From NCBI RefSeq assembly GCF_002090155.1, contig NZ_BBRM01000005.1, forward strand, positions 310,001 to 374,000: a stretch of 64,000 nt of DNA, written 5' to 3'. Numbering within the stretch: the first letter of the stretch is position 1; each line of letters starts with the position of its first letter. The position numbers and the translations under genes are program-made. The stretch is from Demequina sp. NBRC 110056 (GTDB lineage Bacteria > Actinomycetota > Actinomycetes > Actinomycetales > Demequinaceae). The notes under the pieces were generated by a model. It was not told the origin of the DNA. It was given only the letters and a program-made list of their open reading frames with translations, and ran no database searches. Shown here in pieces: positions 8,223 to 16,268 of the stretch.

Positions 8223-8870
8223 ATGCGTGTCGCAGTCCTCGGCGCCACCGGTCGCACCGGTAGCCGCCTCACCACCCTGGCGCTCGGTGCGCAGCACGAT
8301 GTCGTCGCCTATGCGCGGCGCCCCGATGCCATCACGCCGCAGCCAGGTCTCGCCGTCGTCGGCGGCGAGCTCGACGATCTCGACGGGATGACGTCGGCCC
8401 TCAGCGGGTGCGATGCCGTCGTGGTCGCGCTCGGTCCCAAGGTCAGCCAGGCGCACGCCCCGATCATGCAGACCGCCATGCCCACCGTCATCGCGGCGGC
8501 GCGCGCCGCGGGCGTGCGGCGGATCGTCGTGCTCTCCGCGCTCGGCGTGGGCGAGACGTTCGCCAACACCCGCTACCCCTATCGCTTCGGCTGCCGGACG
8601 TTCCTCGCAGGGAACTTCCGCGACCACCTCGCTGGGGAGAGCCTGCTCGAGGACAGCGGCCTCGAATGGACCACGCTCCACCCAGGTCCACTGGGCGACG
8701 GCGCTGCGACGCCCAAGCCCACGATCATCGAGGCGACGCCCGACTACGCGATGCCTCGCGCCCCTCGAACGCAGCGCTCCGACGTCGCGGCCGCGATGCT
8801 ACGGATGCTCGACGACCCGACCACGTACGGCAAGCGGATGCTCATCACGTCCGCGCGCCAGATGCCCTAG
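8223..8870 (+). CDS. NAD(P)H-binding oxidoreductase (atypical SDR)
   Basis: 215 residues starting MRVAVLGATGRTGSRL, with GAAGGGAG 8 nt upstream. The GATGRTG dinucleotide-binding loop and the alternating strand/helix pattern (VVALGP, GVRRIVVLSALGVGET) are those of the NAD(P)-binding atypical short-chain dehydrogenase family, which includes flavin reductase-like and quinone-related enzymes. The C-terminus ends in a normal fold segment. It is first in an apparent operon with a membrane protein and a TetR regulator, under a promoter with two operator palindromes, so it is probably induced by a small hydrophobic or toxic compound. The precise substrate is unknown. Confidence 0.85.
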   Translation: MRVAVLGATGRTGSRLTTLALGAQHDVVAYARRPDAITPQPGLAVVGGELDDLDGMTSALSGCDAVVVALGPKVSQAHAPIMQTAMPTVIAAARAAGVRRIVVLSALGVGETFANTRYPYRFGCRTFLAGNFRDHLAGESLLEDSGLEWTTLHPGPLGDGAATPKPTIIEATPDYAMPRAPRTQRSDVAAAMLRMLDDPTTYGKRMLITSARQMP

Positions 8871-8901
8871 ACCCCACCTCCCCTGCGAAGGACCCATCCC
8901 C

Positions 8902-9972
8902 ATGTCTCAGACCACCGCCGAGCAACAGCCGCCGGCAACCTCGTCCCCCACCTCCCTCCGCCGCACACTCGCGCTGTCGACCGGTCTCACCGCGATCATC
9001 GCGATCGTGCTGCTCGCGTTCTCGTGGCCCGCGCTGACGTCCGAACCCCGGGGGATCGACCTCGCGCTCGTCGGTCCGGAAGCCGCGGTGGAGGCCGTCC
9101 AGCCGCTGCTGACCGAGCAAGCCGGTGAGACGTTCGAGATCACCGTGGTCGCCGACCGCGAAGCAGCGGTGACCGGAATCGAAGAGCGCGACTACACGGG
9201 CGCCATCGTGCTCGGCCCCGAGCCTGAGCTGCTCACGGCCTCGGCGAGCGGCACCGTCAACCAGGCGATCGTGGGGCTCGCCGAGCCCTTGGAAGCCGCG
9301 CTCGCCGCTGAGTCGCCCGACGGTGTCGAAGCCACCCTTACCGTCACCGACGTCGTTCCGCTGTCCGCCGACGATCCGAACGGCGCGTTGCTGACCTCGG
9401 CGTTCTTCCCCATTCTCTTCGGCGGCATGATCGGCGGCATCGCCTTGTCCATCGCCGTCGCCGGATCCCACCGTCGCGTCATCGGCGTCACCGTCTACTC
9501 CGTCGTCGGCGGACTCGTGCTGACCGGGATCCTCCAGGGCTGGTTCGGCGCCATCCAGGGCGACTTCCTCACCAACTGGGCCGCGTTCTCGCTCGCGATC
9601 GGGGCGATCGCTGCGCCGATCATCGGGTGCGTCGCCCTCATCGGCCGCGCCGGCATCGCCGTCGGACCGGTGGTGATGATGCTGTTCGCCAACCCCATCT
9701 CCGGGGCGGCGCTCCCCACCCAGTTCCTCCCGGGCGCGTGGGGCACCATCGGCCAGTGGTTCCCGCCGGGCGCCTCCGCCACGTTGATCCGCGAGCTGTC
9801 GTACTTCCCCAACGCCGCCATGGCGCAGTCGTGGCTCGTGCTCGCGGCATGGTTCGTCGGCGGCATCGCCCTCGCTCTGGTCGGGCACGCCCGTGACTCG
9901 CGCACGACGGCAGACCTGGAGCCGGCCGCATCGGTGCCCGGCGACGCGATGCCGGTCGACGCCGCCCGTTGA
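8902..9972 (+). CDS. integral membrane protein, YhgE/ABC-2-like
   Basis: 356 residues with GAAGGA upstream. One N-terminal membrane helix (TLALSTGLTAIIAIVLLAFSW), then an external domain of about 130 residues, then about five or six helices from residue 170 onward (FFPILFGGMIGGIALSIAVA and following). The segment PGAWGTIGQWFPPGASATLIRELSYFP resembles the loop before the last helix of YhgE/Pip or ABC-2-type membrane proteins. No ATPase gene is adjacent. Possibly an efflux or envelope-stress protein co-regulated with the oxidoreductase upstream, 31 nt away. Confidence 0.65.
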   Translation: MSQTTAEQQPPATSSPTSLRRTLALSTGLTAIIAIVLLAFSWPALTSEPRGIDLALVGPEAAVEAVQPLLTEQAGETFEITVVADREAAVTGIEERDYTGAIVLGPEPELLTASASGTVNQAIVGLAEPLEAALAAESPDGVEATLTVTDVVPLSADDPNGALLTSAFFPILFGGMIGGIALSIAVAGSHRRVIGVTVYSVVGGLVLTGILQGWFGAIQGDFLTNWAAFSLAIGAIAAPIIGCVALIGRAGIAVGPVVMMLFANPISGAALPTQFLPGAWGTIGQWFPPGASATLIRELSYFPNAAMAQSWLVLAAWFVGGIALALVGHARDSRTTADLEPAASVPGDAMPVDAAR

Positions 9973-10102
9973 ACCGCGGTCGCGGGCGAGCCGAGCGCTC
10001 CGGCTCGCCCGCGACCATCACGCCAGTGCGTCAGAGAGCCGGAGATAGGGTGGGGGCGCGTTCGGATCGCGAGCGCGCCGCCAGCCGGACAAGGAATCGG
10101 TC

Positions 10103-10678
10103 GTGAGTCACAGCATCGAGCCGCCGCGCCAGCGCTCCGACGCGCAGCGCAATCGCGAGAGCATCCTCGAGGCTGCCGTTCTTGAGTTGGAGCGCGACCC
10201 CGACGTCTCGCTGAGCAGCATCGGCAAGCGCGCGGGAGTCGGTCAGGGAACGCTCTACCGTCACTTCCCCGACCGCGAGGCGCTGCTGTGGGCCGTCTAC
10301 GGAGGTGAGGTCACGGCCCTCGCCGACCGCGCCGCCACCCTCCTCGAGAGCGAAGAGCCCGTTGATGCGCTCAGGGCCTGGCTCAGCGCGCTGGGCCAGT
10401 TCGCTCTGTCGAAGGCCGGCGTAGGCGGCGGAATGCGCACCCACGCCCTCCCCGCGGAGAAGTCAGTCCGGCCCGGCTACGCAGAGGTGGTGCGCGCCAT
10501 CGACGAGCTGATCGATGCCAACCACCGTGCGGGCTCGGTGCGCCCCGACGTCACAAGCAGTGACCTCATCCTGCTCATCGCGGCCATCTGGCAGATGCAG
10601 CCCGGCCACGGCAGCGAGGAGCGCATCGAGCGACTCTTCGATCTCGCCGTGCTCGCCATCGCGACGCCGGTGCGCTGA
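10103..10678 (+). CDS. TetR-family transcriptional regulator
   Basis: 191 residues from a GTG preceded by AAGGA. The DNA-binding domain is visible at about residues 12-58: RNRESILEAAVLELERDPDVSLSSIGKRAGVGQGTLYRHFPDRE, with the characteristic TLYRHF recognition helix end. The remainder is an all-helical ligand-binding domain of the kind found in SbtR-like repressors. It is downstream of, and co-oriented with, the oxidoreductase and membrane protein genes. The paired palindromes at 8134-8177 are its probable target, giving negative autoregulation. Confidence 0.9.
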   Translation: MSHSIEPPRQRSDAQRNRESILEAAVLELERDPDVSLSSIGKRAGVGQGTLYRHFPDREALLWAVYGGEVTALADRAATLLESEEPVDALRAWLSALGQFALSKAGVGGGMRTHALPAEKSVRPGYAEVVRAIDELIDANHRAGSVRPDVTSSDLILLIAAIWQMQPGHGSEERIERLFDLAVLAIATPVR

Positions 10679-10743
10679 GCCGCCGGCGCGGCCGCTGCGG
10701 GGCGCCTGCGGGGCGTGGCGGCTGCGCGCCAACGGCCCGTCCG

Positions 10744-11793
10744 CTAGTCGAAGTCCTCAAGACTCCACTCGTCGCGCCAGTCGATGACGACCCGCTCCCC
10801 CTCGAAGCGCAGCGGCAGCCAGACGTACCGAGCGTTGGCGGTGTCCGGCACCGTCAGCCGCGGCATCGGCCCCGGGTCCTCACCGGCCTCGAGGCGCGCG
10901 AAGTGCTCCTCGAAGGCGTCGACGGCGACGTGGCCGGGCTCCGTGTAATGCGGGAGCCACCGGTCGCCGATCGCCACATAGAGGTCTTCCTTGCCCGGGA
11001 CCTTCAGCACCGAGCTGATCTGCGACCCGAACGAGGTGCCTGTCGCGTCGCCGGGATGCGGGTCGCCGACCACCGTCCAGGGTCCGTGGATGTCGTCCGC
11101 GACGGCGACCTCGGAGGGATTGGGGTAGTACCCGGTGGTGCCCGAGGTGATGAGGTAGTGGCGTCCGTGGCGGCGGAAGTACGCGGGAGCCTCGCGCACG
11201 TGCGGCGGACGCCCGTGGCGGAAGTGCACCGAGTGATCGCCGGTGATCCCCGTGAGCGCCACGTCGAGGTCGGCGACGATCAGCTCCGAGTGGACGCGCT
11301 CGAAGATGTAGTGCCCGCGACCCGTGTCGGCATCGACGGTGAGGTCGAAATCGCCGGCGTCCATGCCCAGGGGGCGCACGTCGACGTGGACCGGCCGGTA
11401 CGGCCCCAGCAACCTGTCCGCAACGAACGTGCTGGTGAGCTGCGTGAAGCCGTCCTTCACCTTCACGTAGCAGACGTAGCGTCCGGTGGAGGGGTGCCGG
11501 ACGATGTGAGGACGCTCCATCTCGCGGTGCGGGTGCAGCGGCGATCGCGGATCGTCCAGGTCTGGTGGCAGGATCAGGCCTTCGTCGGTCCACGAGCACA
11601 GGTCGGTCGACGAGTAGCAGCGCACGCCCCAGTGCCAGACGTCGCCGCCGGGCACCGTCCTCTCCTTGTTCTCGCCGTACCAGTAGTAGGTGCCATCCTC
11701 GAACAGCACGGAGCCTCCGTGCGCCTGGATGGGCCGCCCGTTGGTGTCCAGCCATTCCTCACCGGGTCGGATGACCCCACCGTGCTCCGTCAC
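10744..11793 (-). CDS. glycoside hydrolase family 43-like enzyme
   Basis: 349 residues. The opening DTNGRPIQAHGGSVLFEDG followed by TYYWYGENKE is close to the GH43 subgroup that includes exo-beta-1,3-galactanases, a five-bladed propeller fold; MERPHIVRHPSTGRYVCYVK is a second typical blade. The usual catalytic-base aspartate near the N-terminus of classical GH43 enzymes is not evident at AHGG, as in the galactanase subgroup. No signal peptide is seen, so it should act inside the cell on imported oligosaccharides. Its ATG overlaps the stop of the upstream MFS gene by 4 bp, indicating coupling. Substrate (galactan, arabinan or xylan side chains) is inferred only from family. Confidence 0.75.
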   Translation of the reverse strand: MTEHGGVIRPGEEWLDTNGRPIQAHGGSVLFEDGTYYWYGENKERTVPGGDVWHWGVRCYSSTDLCSWTDEGLILPPDLDDPRSPLHPHREMERPHIVRHPSTGRYVCYVKVKDGFTQLTSTFVADRLLGPYRPVHVDVRPLGMDAGDFDLTVDADTGRGHYIFERVHSELIVADLDVALTGITGDHSVHFRHGRPPHVREAPAYFRRHGRHYLITSGTTGYYPNPSEVAVADDIHGPWTVVGDPHPGDATGTSFGSQISSVLKVPGKEDLYVAIGDRWLPHYTEPGHVAVDAFEEHFARLEAGEDPGPMPRLTVPDTANARYVWLPLRFEGERVVIDWRDEWSLEDFD

Positions 11794-13100
11794 CGTTGCC
11801 TGCCTTCCGTGTGAACCGGGACCCGTTCGTCATCCCGTGGATCTGCATGGACGCGCACGCGAGCGCCGGCGATGTAGAGCGCCAAGGCGAGCGTCGCCGC
11901 GATCGCCATCGCGCCGCCGACGAGTCCCGGCGTGGCCACGCCGAGTGCGCCCACGACGGGCGCCGCGGCGGCGCCGCTGAGCATCTTCGACGCACCCTGG
12001 AGCGATGCGGCGCTGCCCGCACGCTCGCCGTGCGGCTGGAGCGCGACGGCCTGCAACGCCGGGCCGATCGCCCCGAAGGCCGCGGTGAAGACGTACAGGG
12101 GAGCGACGAAGGCGATCAGGGAGTCGGGGAGCACGAGCTCCAGCACCGCGGCGCTCACGGCGGCCGCGAGCAGCACGCTCGCGCCGCTGACGATCACGGC
12201 CATGGGCCGGGCGCGCGTCGCGAGCCGTGCGCTCACCTGCGCGCCGGCGATCATCAGCAGCCCGTGGCCGCCGAAGATCAACGCGTAGGTCGACTCGGTC
12301 AGCCCGTAGTGATCGAGGAACAGGAAGGCCGAGGAGGCCATGTAGGACATCATCGCGGCGAACATCAGGCCGCCGCCGATGGTGAGCAGCACGTAGCGGC
12401 GGTCGCGCAGCAGCGGACCGTACAGCCGCGCCCGTGGGGCCTCGGCGGCGCCCTCCTGAGCGGATGCTGCGCCCGCGCGGCCCAGCACGGTCACGGTCAG
12501 CACGGTGAGCAGCACGCCCACGCCGCCAAGCAGCCAGAACAGCCCGCGCCAGGGCATCACGTGCAGCAGGTACGCGCCCATCGACGGCGCGAGCACCACG
12601 AAGGATCCGTTCACGAGCTGGAGGCGTGCGAGTGCGCGCACCATCTGCGAGCCCTCGGAGGCGTCGCGCACCACCGCCACCGTGATGACGGCGGCCGATG
12701 CCGCACCCAGCCCCTGGACGGCGCGCGCGCCGACCAGCACGGCTGCGCTCGGCGCCAGCGCGCACACCACCGAGGCGATGGTGTAGAGCGCGAGCGCGAC
12801 GAGCAGTGGCCGCAGCCGCCCGATCCGATCGGACCACGGCCCGGCGATGAGCTGACCGACCGCCATGCCGGCGAAGGCCGCGGTCAGCGTGGCCTGCACG
12901 GCCGCAGCGGACGTGTCGAGTTGCGCGACGATCGCCGGGAACGCCGGGAGGTAGAGGTCCATCGTCAGCGGCCAGATGGCCTGGATGAGACCGAGCGTCA
13001 GGAAGACGCCGACGGTGAGCTGCAGGGGTGCGGTGCGGACAGGTCGATGACCGGACACGGGGCGGGGCTCCATCCCGGCACGGCGGGGGCGGAAGGTCAC
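11790..13100 (-). CDS. MFS transporter, Bcr/CflA (DHA1) type
   Basis: 436 residues if the GTG at 13100 is used; ATG at 13073 is an alternative. About twelve hydrophobic helices are visible. LTMDLYLPAFPAI in the first helix, GPWSDRIGRLRPLL after helix 2 and the intact GADA-type repeats are hallmarks of the Bcr/CflA drug:H+ antiporter group. In this operon it is coupled to a GH43 gene, so it may move a sugar and not a drug. The promoter upstream carries LacI-type dyads, which favours carbohydrate control. Confidence 0.85.
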   Translation of the reverse strand: MTFRPRRAGMEPRPVSGHRPVRTAPLQLTVGVFLTLGLIQAIWPLTMDLYLPAFPAIVAQLDTSAAAVQATLTAAFAGMAVGQLIAGPWSDRIGRLRPLLVALALYTIASVVCALAPSAAVLVGARAVQGLGAASAAVITVAVVRDASEGSQMVRALARLQLVNGSFVVLAPSMGAYLLHVMPWRGLFWLLGGVGVLLTVLTVTVLGRAGAASAQEGAAEAPRARLYGPLLRDRRYVLLTIGGGLMFAAMMSYMASSAFLFLDHYGLTESTYALIFGGHGLLMIAGAQVSARLATRARPMAVIVSGASVLLAAAVSAAVLELVLPDSLIAFVAPLYVFTAAFGAIGPALQAVALQPHGERAGSAASLQGASKMLSGAAAAPVVGALGVATPGLVGGAMAIAATLALALYIAGARVRVHADPRDDERVPVHTEGRQR

Positions 13101-13114
13101 CGTGCCACGTCAGC

Positions 13115-13150
13115 AGGCTAGAACGGAAAGCCCTTTCCCACAACGTTTCA
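13115..13150 (-). promoter_or_regulatory. promoter of the MFS-GH43 operon with two dyads
   Basis: On the minus strand TTGTGG (plus 13138-13143), a 17-bp spacer and TAGCCT (plus 13115-13120) fit a vegetative promoter. GGAAAGCCCTTTCC (13125-13138) fills the spacer with 6-bp perfect arms. CACAACGTTTCA (13139-13150) covers the -35 and resembles the LacI-family consensus around AACGTT. Placement suggests repression. Confidence 0.55.
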
Positions 13151-13221
13151 GAAGCGATGGACCGAACCCGATGCGCGCATCGGCGCTGCCCTCATCGAGG
13201 CAGAGCGCAGGGCCAGGACGG

Positions 13222-13467
13222 CTAGCGACGCCCGATGACGCGCGGCAGGATCCAGATGATGGCGGCGCCCACGGCGATCTCCGCGACGGCGAAGGCGCGA
13301 GAGTCGTACGACTCCCCCACCACGCGCCGGACGCCGCGGCGCCAGAGCCCTCGTGGCTTCTCCCAGCGCTCGGCGTGCTGCGCTGGCACGGCGAGACCCA
13401 CGACGCCGTCGCTGATGAGCGCGAGCCCCGCGCCCTGCGAGACGCGCCTGACGAGCGCACCGGCCAT
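13222..13467 (-). CDS. small membrane protein, function unknown
   Basis: 81 residues with a strong ribosome site (GAGGAG) 6 nt before the ATG. One clear C-terminal helix, AVAEIAVGAAIIWILPRVIG, follows a positively charged middle (WEKPRGLWRRGVRRVVGES), and a weaker hydrophobic stretch lies at residues 12-27. I do not recognise a family. It sits alone between the MFS promoter and a divergent small gene. Confidence 0.6.
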   Translation of the reverse strand: MAGALVRRVSQGAGLALISDGVVGLAVPAQHAERWEKPRGLWRRGVRRVVGESYDSRAFAVAEIAVGAAIIWILPRVIGRR

Positions 13468-13574
13468 GAGGAACTCCTCGCACGTGGATGGTCTGCCGCA
13501 ACTGCGGCGTTCACATCATGCGCCATTTCTCCCCGGCGCGCACTCCCCCGATGGGCGAACGACAGGAGGCCCGC

Positions 13575-13913
13575 GTGACCGACGACAGCGAGCGCTGGCT
13601 CACCATCGATGGCAGACGGTGGCGGCGCACGGACCCGTCGCTGCCCGACGACGTGGTCGCCGCGCTCACATCGCATCTGGGGCGAGCGCGGTCGGCCGTG
13701 GGCGCCGCCAAGCGCTCGGGCGACGACGCGGCCGTCGCCGCCGCGCGCGCGAGGGTCGACCTCGCCAAGCGGGGCCTGGGCGAGCGCGGTCCGTACTGGT
13801 GGGACGAGGCCGAGGACGCTCGGCTCGCTCGTGCGCGCGAGGCCCTGCACGAGCTCGACCGCCTCGCCCCACCGGCAGCGAGCGAGCGCGGAGCCGCCGG
13901 GACGGGCTCCTAG
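13575..13913 (+). CDS. conserved hypothetical protein, charged helical
   Basis: 112 residues from the GTG at 13575, which is preceded by AGGAGG with 6 nt spacing; in-frame upstream codons from 13488 have no such site. The sequence begins TDDSERWLTIDGRRWRRTDPSLP and continues with an Arg/Ala-rich helical region, AKRSGDDAAVAAARARVDLAKRGLGERGPYWWD. The pattern matches small actinobacterial proteins of unknown function that share the WxxIDGRxWRRTDP opening. Its stop overlaps the convergent aldo/keto reductase stop by 3 bp. Confidence 0.7.
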   Translation: MTDDSERWLTIDGRRWRRTDPSLPDDVVAALTSHLGRARSAVGAAKRSGDDAAVAAARARVDLAKRGLGERGPYWWDEAEDARLARAREALHELDRLAPPAASERGAAGTGS

Positions 13914-14785
13914 CCCTCGAGCGTGACCGCGAGCGCGGCCATCTCGGCCTCGCTCAGCTCGATCTCTCCCGCCGCCGCGGAGTCGAGGATCGAGCTCGGG
14001 CGGGACGCGCCCGGGATGGGGATCACCACCGGCGCGAGGGCGAGCTCCCACGCCAGCACCACCTGCTGCGCCGAGACGCCGCGCGCATCGGCGACGGCCT
14101 GGAACGGCGCGTGCAGGGTGCCGACGTCAGCCGCCGAACGGATGCCGCCCAGCGGGCTCCACGGCAGGAACGCGACGCCCATCTGAGCGCACAGCTTGAG
14201 CTCGGGGTACGACGAGACGAACTTGGGCGAGAACTGGTTCTGCACGCTCGTGAGACGGCCGCCCAGGACCTCGTTGGCCTCGCGGATCTGGTCCGGGTTG
14301 GCGTTCGAGATGCCCGCCATCCGGATGACGCCCTCGTCGAGCAGCTCCGCGAGCGCGCCGATCGAGTCCGCGTACGGGACCTTCGGGTCCGGGCGGTGGT
14401 GCTGATGCAGGCCGATCGCCTCCACACCCAGGCGCAGCGCCGATGCCTTGGCGGCCTCCTTGATGTAGGCGGGGTCGCCGTTCTGGTACCACGTGCCGTC
14501 GCCGGGCCGCAGGGAGCCCGCCTTGGTCGCGATGAGCACCGAGTCGCGCACGGCGGCGTCGGGATAGGCCGCGACGGCGCGGGCGATGAGCCGCTCGTTG
14601 TGGCCCACCTCGCCGGGGTCGCGGTGGTACGCGTCCGCCGTGTCGATGAGCGTGACGCCGGCGTCCAGGGCGGCGTGGATGGTCGCGACCGAGCGGGCCT
14701 CGTCCGGCCGGCCCTCGATCGACATGGGCATGCCGCCCAGCCCGATCGCGCTGACCGTCGTGTCTCCCAGCGTGCGCTGCTGCAT
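13910..14785 (-). CDS. aldo/keto reductase
   Basis: 291 residues starting MQQRTLGDTTVSAIGLGG, with AGGGAGA before the ATG. The catalytic tetrad of the AKR barrel is visible: Asp and Tyr in DTADAYHRDPGEVGHNE, Lys in VLIATKAG, His in IGLHQHHRPDP. The cofactor-binding end IPIPGASRPSSI is intact. Such enzymes reduce aldehydes and ketones with NADPH. It stands alone with no pathway neighbours, so the substrate is unknown. Confidence 0.9.
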   Translation of the reverse strand: MQQRTLGDTTVSAIGLGGMPMSIEGRPDEARSVATIHAALDAGVTLIDTADAYHRDPGEVGHNERLIARAVAAYPDAAVRDSVLIATKAGSLRPGDGTWYQNGDPAYIKEAAKASALRLGVEAIGLHQHHRPDPKVPYADSIGALAELLDEGVIRMAGISNANPDQIREANEVLGGRLTSVQNQFSPKFVSSYPELKLCAQMGVAFLPWSPLGGIRSAADVGTLHAPFQAVADARGVSAQQVVLAWELALAPVVIPIPGASRPSSILDSAAAGEIELSEAEMAALAVTLEG

Positions 14786-14920
14786 GGCTCTCCCTGCGTC
14801 CTTCCGATCGCCGTCCGCGCGCTCGGGCGCGTCGGCCTTCCTGGCCTCGACCGTATCGGCTGCCCGTGTCAACGCAAGTCTCGAGCGAGACCTGCCCGCG
14901 CATCGGCGCTGCTGGAGGGA

Positions 14921-15397
14921 CTAGTCCCCAGAGTCCTCGGACGCGATGACGAGGTCGCCGGAGGCGGCGGCCGAGCCGTCGACCACCCCGTCCGCGACCG
15001 GCACGACGCACTGCAGGTAGCTGTCGTCCTCGAAGCGCCACACGACGGCGAGTGCGCCGGTGCCCGTCTCCTCGTAGGACGCCGCCGCGGCCTCCCAGGT
15101 CTCGACCGACGCGTCATCGAGGTCCGCGAGCGGGACGTCCGCCTCGCCGTGTGTCTCGACGACGCCGTAGTAGTCGCGCCACTCGCCGGGCTCGTAGACC
15201 TCGCCGCCCAGGATCTCGCCCAGCTGAGCCTCCGTCAGCGTCGCCTCGCATGCGGCGATCGCGGACTCCTCGACCGGGCTCGCGCCCCCGCCGATCGCGC
15301 TCCACACCACGGCGCCACCCACCACCACGAGCGCCACGGCACCCGCCCCGGCGATGGGCAGCCACGTGCGCCGCTGCGGCTGACTCTCCTCAGACAT
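14921..15397 (-). CDS. membrane-anchored hypothetical protein
   Basis: 158 residues. A short basic N-terminus (MSEESQPQRRTW) leads into one membrane helix at about residues 13-38 (LPIAGAGAVALVVVGGAVVW), then an acidic external domain with two cysteines (IAACEATL and YLQCVVP) that could form a disulfide. No known family recognised. TAGGCT lies 6 nt before the ATG, so the message is probably leaderless. Its promoter overlaps that of the divergent patatin gene. Confidence 0.65.
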   Translation of the reverse strand: MSEESQPQRRTWLPIAGAGAVALVVVGGAVVWSAIGGGASPVEESAIAACEATLTEAQLGEILGGEVYEPGEWRDYYGVVETHGEADVPLADLDDASVETWEAAAASYEETGTGALAVVWRFEDDSYLQCVVPVADGVVDGSAAASGDLVIASEDSGD

Positions 15398-15403
15398 GCG
15401 CTC

Positions 15404-15413
15404 AGCCTACGAT
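15404..15413. promoter_or_regulatory. bidirectional promoter core with overlapping -10 boxes
   Basis: The 10-bp segment AGCCTACGAT holds a minus-strand TAGGCT (15404-15409) 6 nt before the ATG at 15397 and a plus-strand TACGAT (15408-15413) 6 nt before the ATG at 15420. Each would give a leaderless transcript, and the two -10 boxes share 2 bp. The -35 regions would lie inside the opposing genes. Confidence 0.6.
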
Positions 15414-15419
15414 GGCGAC

Positions 15420-16268
15420 ATGGACGCCTGGGACGACCTCCGCAGCAGCCCGAAGCTCGGCCTTGCCCTCGGCGGCGGCGGGGCCCTGGGAGCGGCCCAC
15501 GTGGGAGTGCTCCAGGTGCTTCACGAGCGCGGACTCACGCCCACGGTGATCGCGGGCACGTCCGCCGGATCCATCATGGGCGGCGCCTACGCGATCGGCC
15601 TCGACCCGTACGACCTCGAGGAGCGCACCGTGCGCGCCGGCTGGGGTACGTTCGGCTCGTTCTCGGCCAAGCCCGGGCTGGGCCTGCTGACGGCCGATGC
15701 GCTCCGCGAGACCGTGCACCGTGTCGCCGGAGACGCGGTCATCGAGGACCTCCCGGTCACGTTCGCGGCCGTCGCCACCGACGTCGAGACGCGCGAGGCA
15801 GTCGTGCTCAAGTCGGGGTCGCTGGCGGACGCGATCGCCGCGTCCATCGCCGTGCCCGGCATCTTCCGACCCGTGCGGGTCAACGGGCGGATGCTCATCG
15901 ACGGCGGAGTCGTGCAGAACCTTCCGGTCGAGACGGCGTTCGAGCTCGGCGCGGACCACGTCATCGCCGTCCGCCTGGCCCCCGAGTGGGACGGCATGGG
16001 CGTCGAGCACACCGCGCTCCAGGTGCACGAGTGGGTCATCCACCCCGACGTCACGCTCATCCGGCCCGTCCTCGAGCACAGGTCGCAGTGGATGCCCCGC
16101 GACCTGCCGGGGATGATCGAGCTGGGCCGGCAGGCCGCGGAGAGAGCGCTCGCCGACTACCCGGTCGTGCACGAGCGCCCGCCGCGGCCGGAGCCGATCA
16201 CGCCGCCGGAAGATGAGGAAATGCCTGAGCAACCGCGGGGTATCGCACGGTTCCTGCATCGACATTGA
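15420..16268 (+). CDS. patatin-like phospholipase (RssA type)
   Basis: 282 residues from the ATG at 15420; TACGAT 6 nt upstream supports this start over an ATG at 15396 that would overlap the divergent gene. The oxyanion loop GGGGALGAAHVG, the nucleophile elbow GTSAGS and the catalytic aspartate in DGGVVQNLP are all present, so the Ser-Asp dyad is intact. Residues after about 250 form a proline/acidic tail. Patatin-family proteins hydrolyse phospholipid or other acyl esters. Its last 71 bp overlap the convergent alanine dehydrogenase gene. Confidence 0.9.
   Translation: MDAWDDLRSSPKLGLALGGGGALGAAHVGVLQVLHERGLTPTVIAGTSAGSIMGGAYAIGLDPYDLEERTVRAGWGTFGSFSAKPGLGLLTADALRETVHRVAGDAVIEDLPVTFAAVATDVETREAVVLKSGSLADAIAASIAVPGIFRPVRVNGRMLIDGGVVQNLPVETAFELGADHVIAVRLAPEWDGMGVEHTALQVHEWVIHPDVTLIRPVLEHRSQWMPRDLPGMIELGRQAAERALADYPVVHERPPRPEPITPPEDEEMPEQPRGIARFLHRH

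Noticed and set aside
13235..16216. 993-codon plus-strand frame across several genes
   Set aside because: It crosses the small membrane protein, aldo/keto reductase and patatin genes and shows no protein family.
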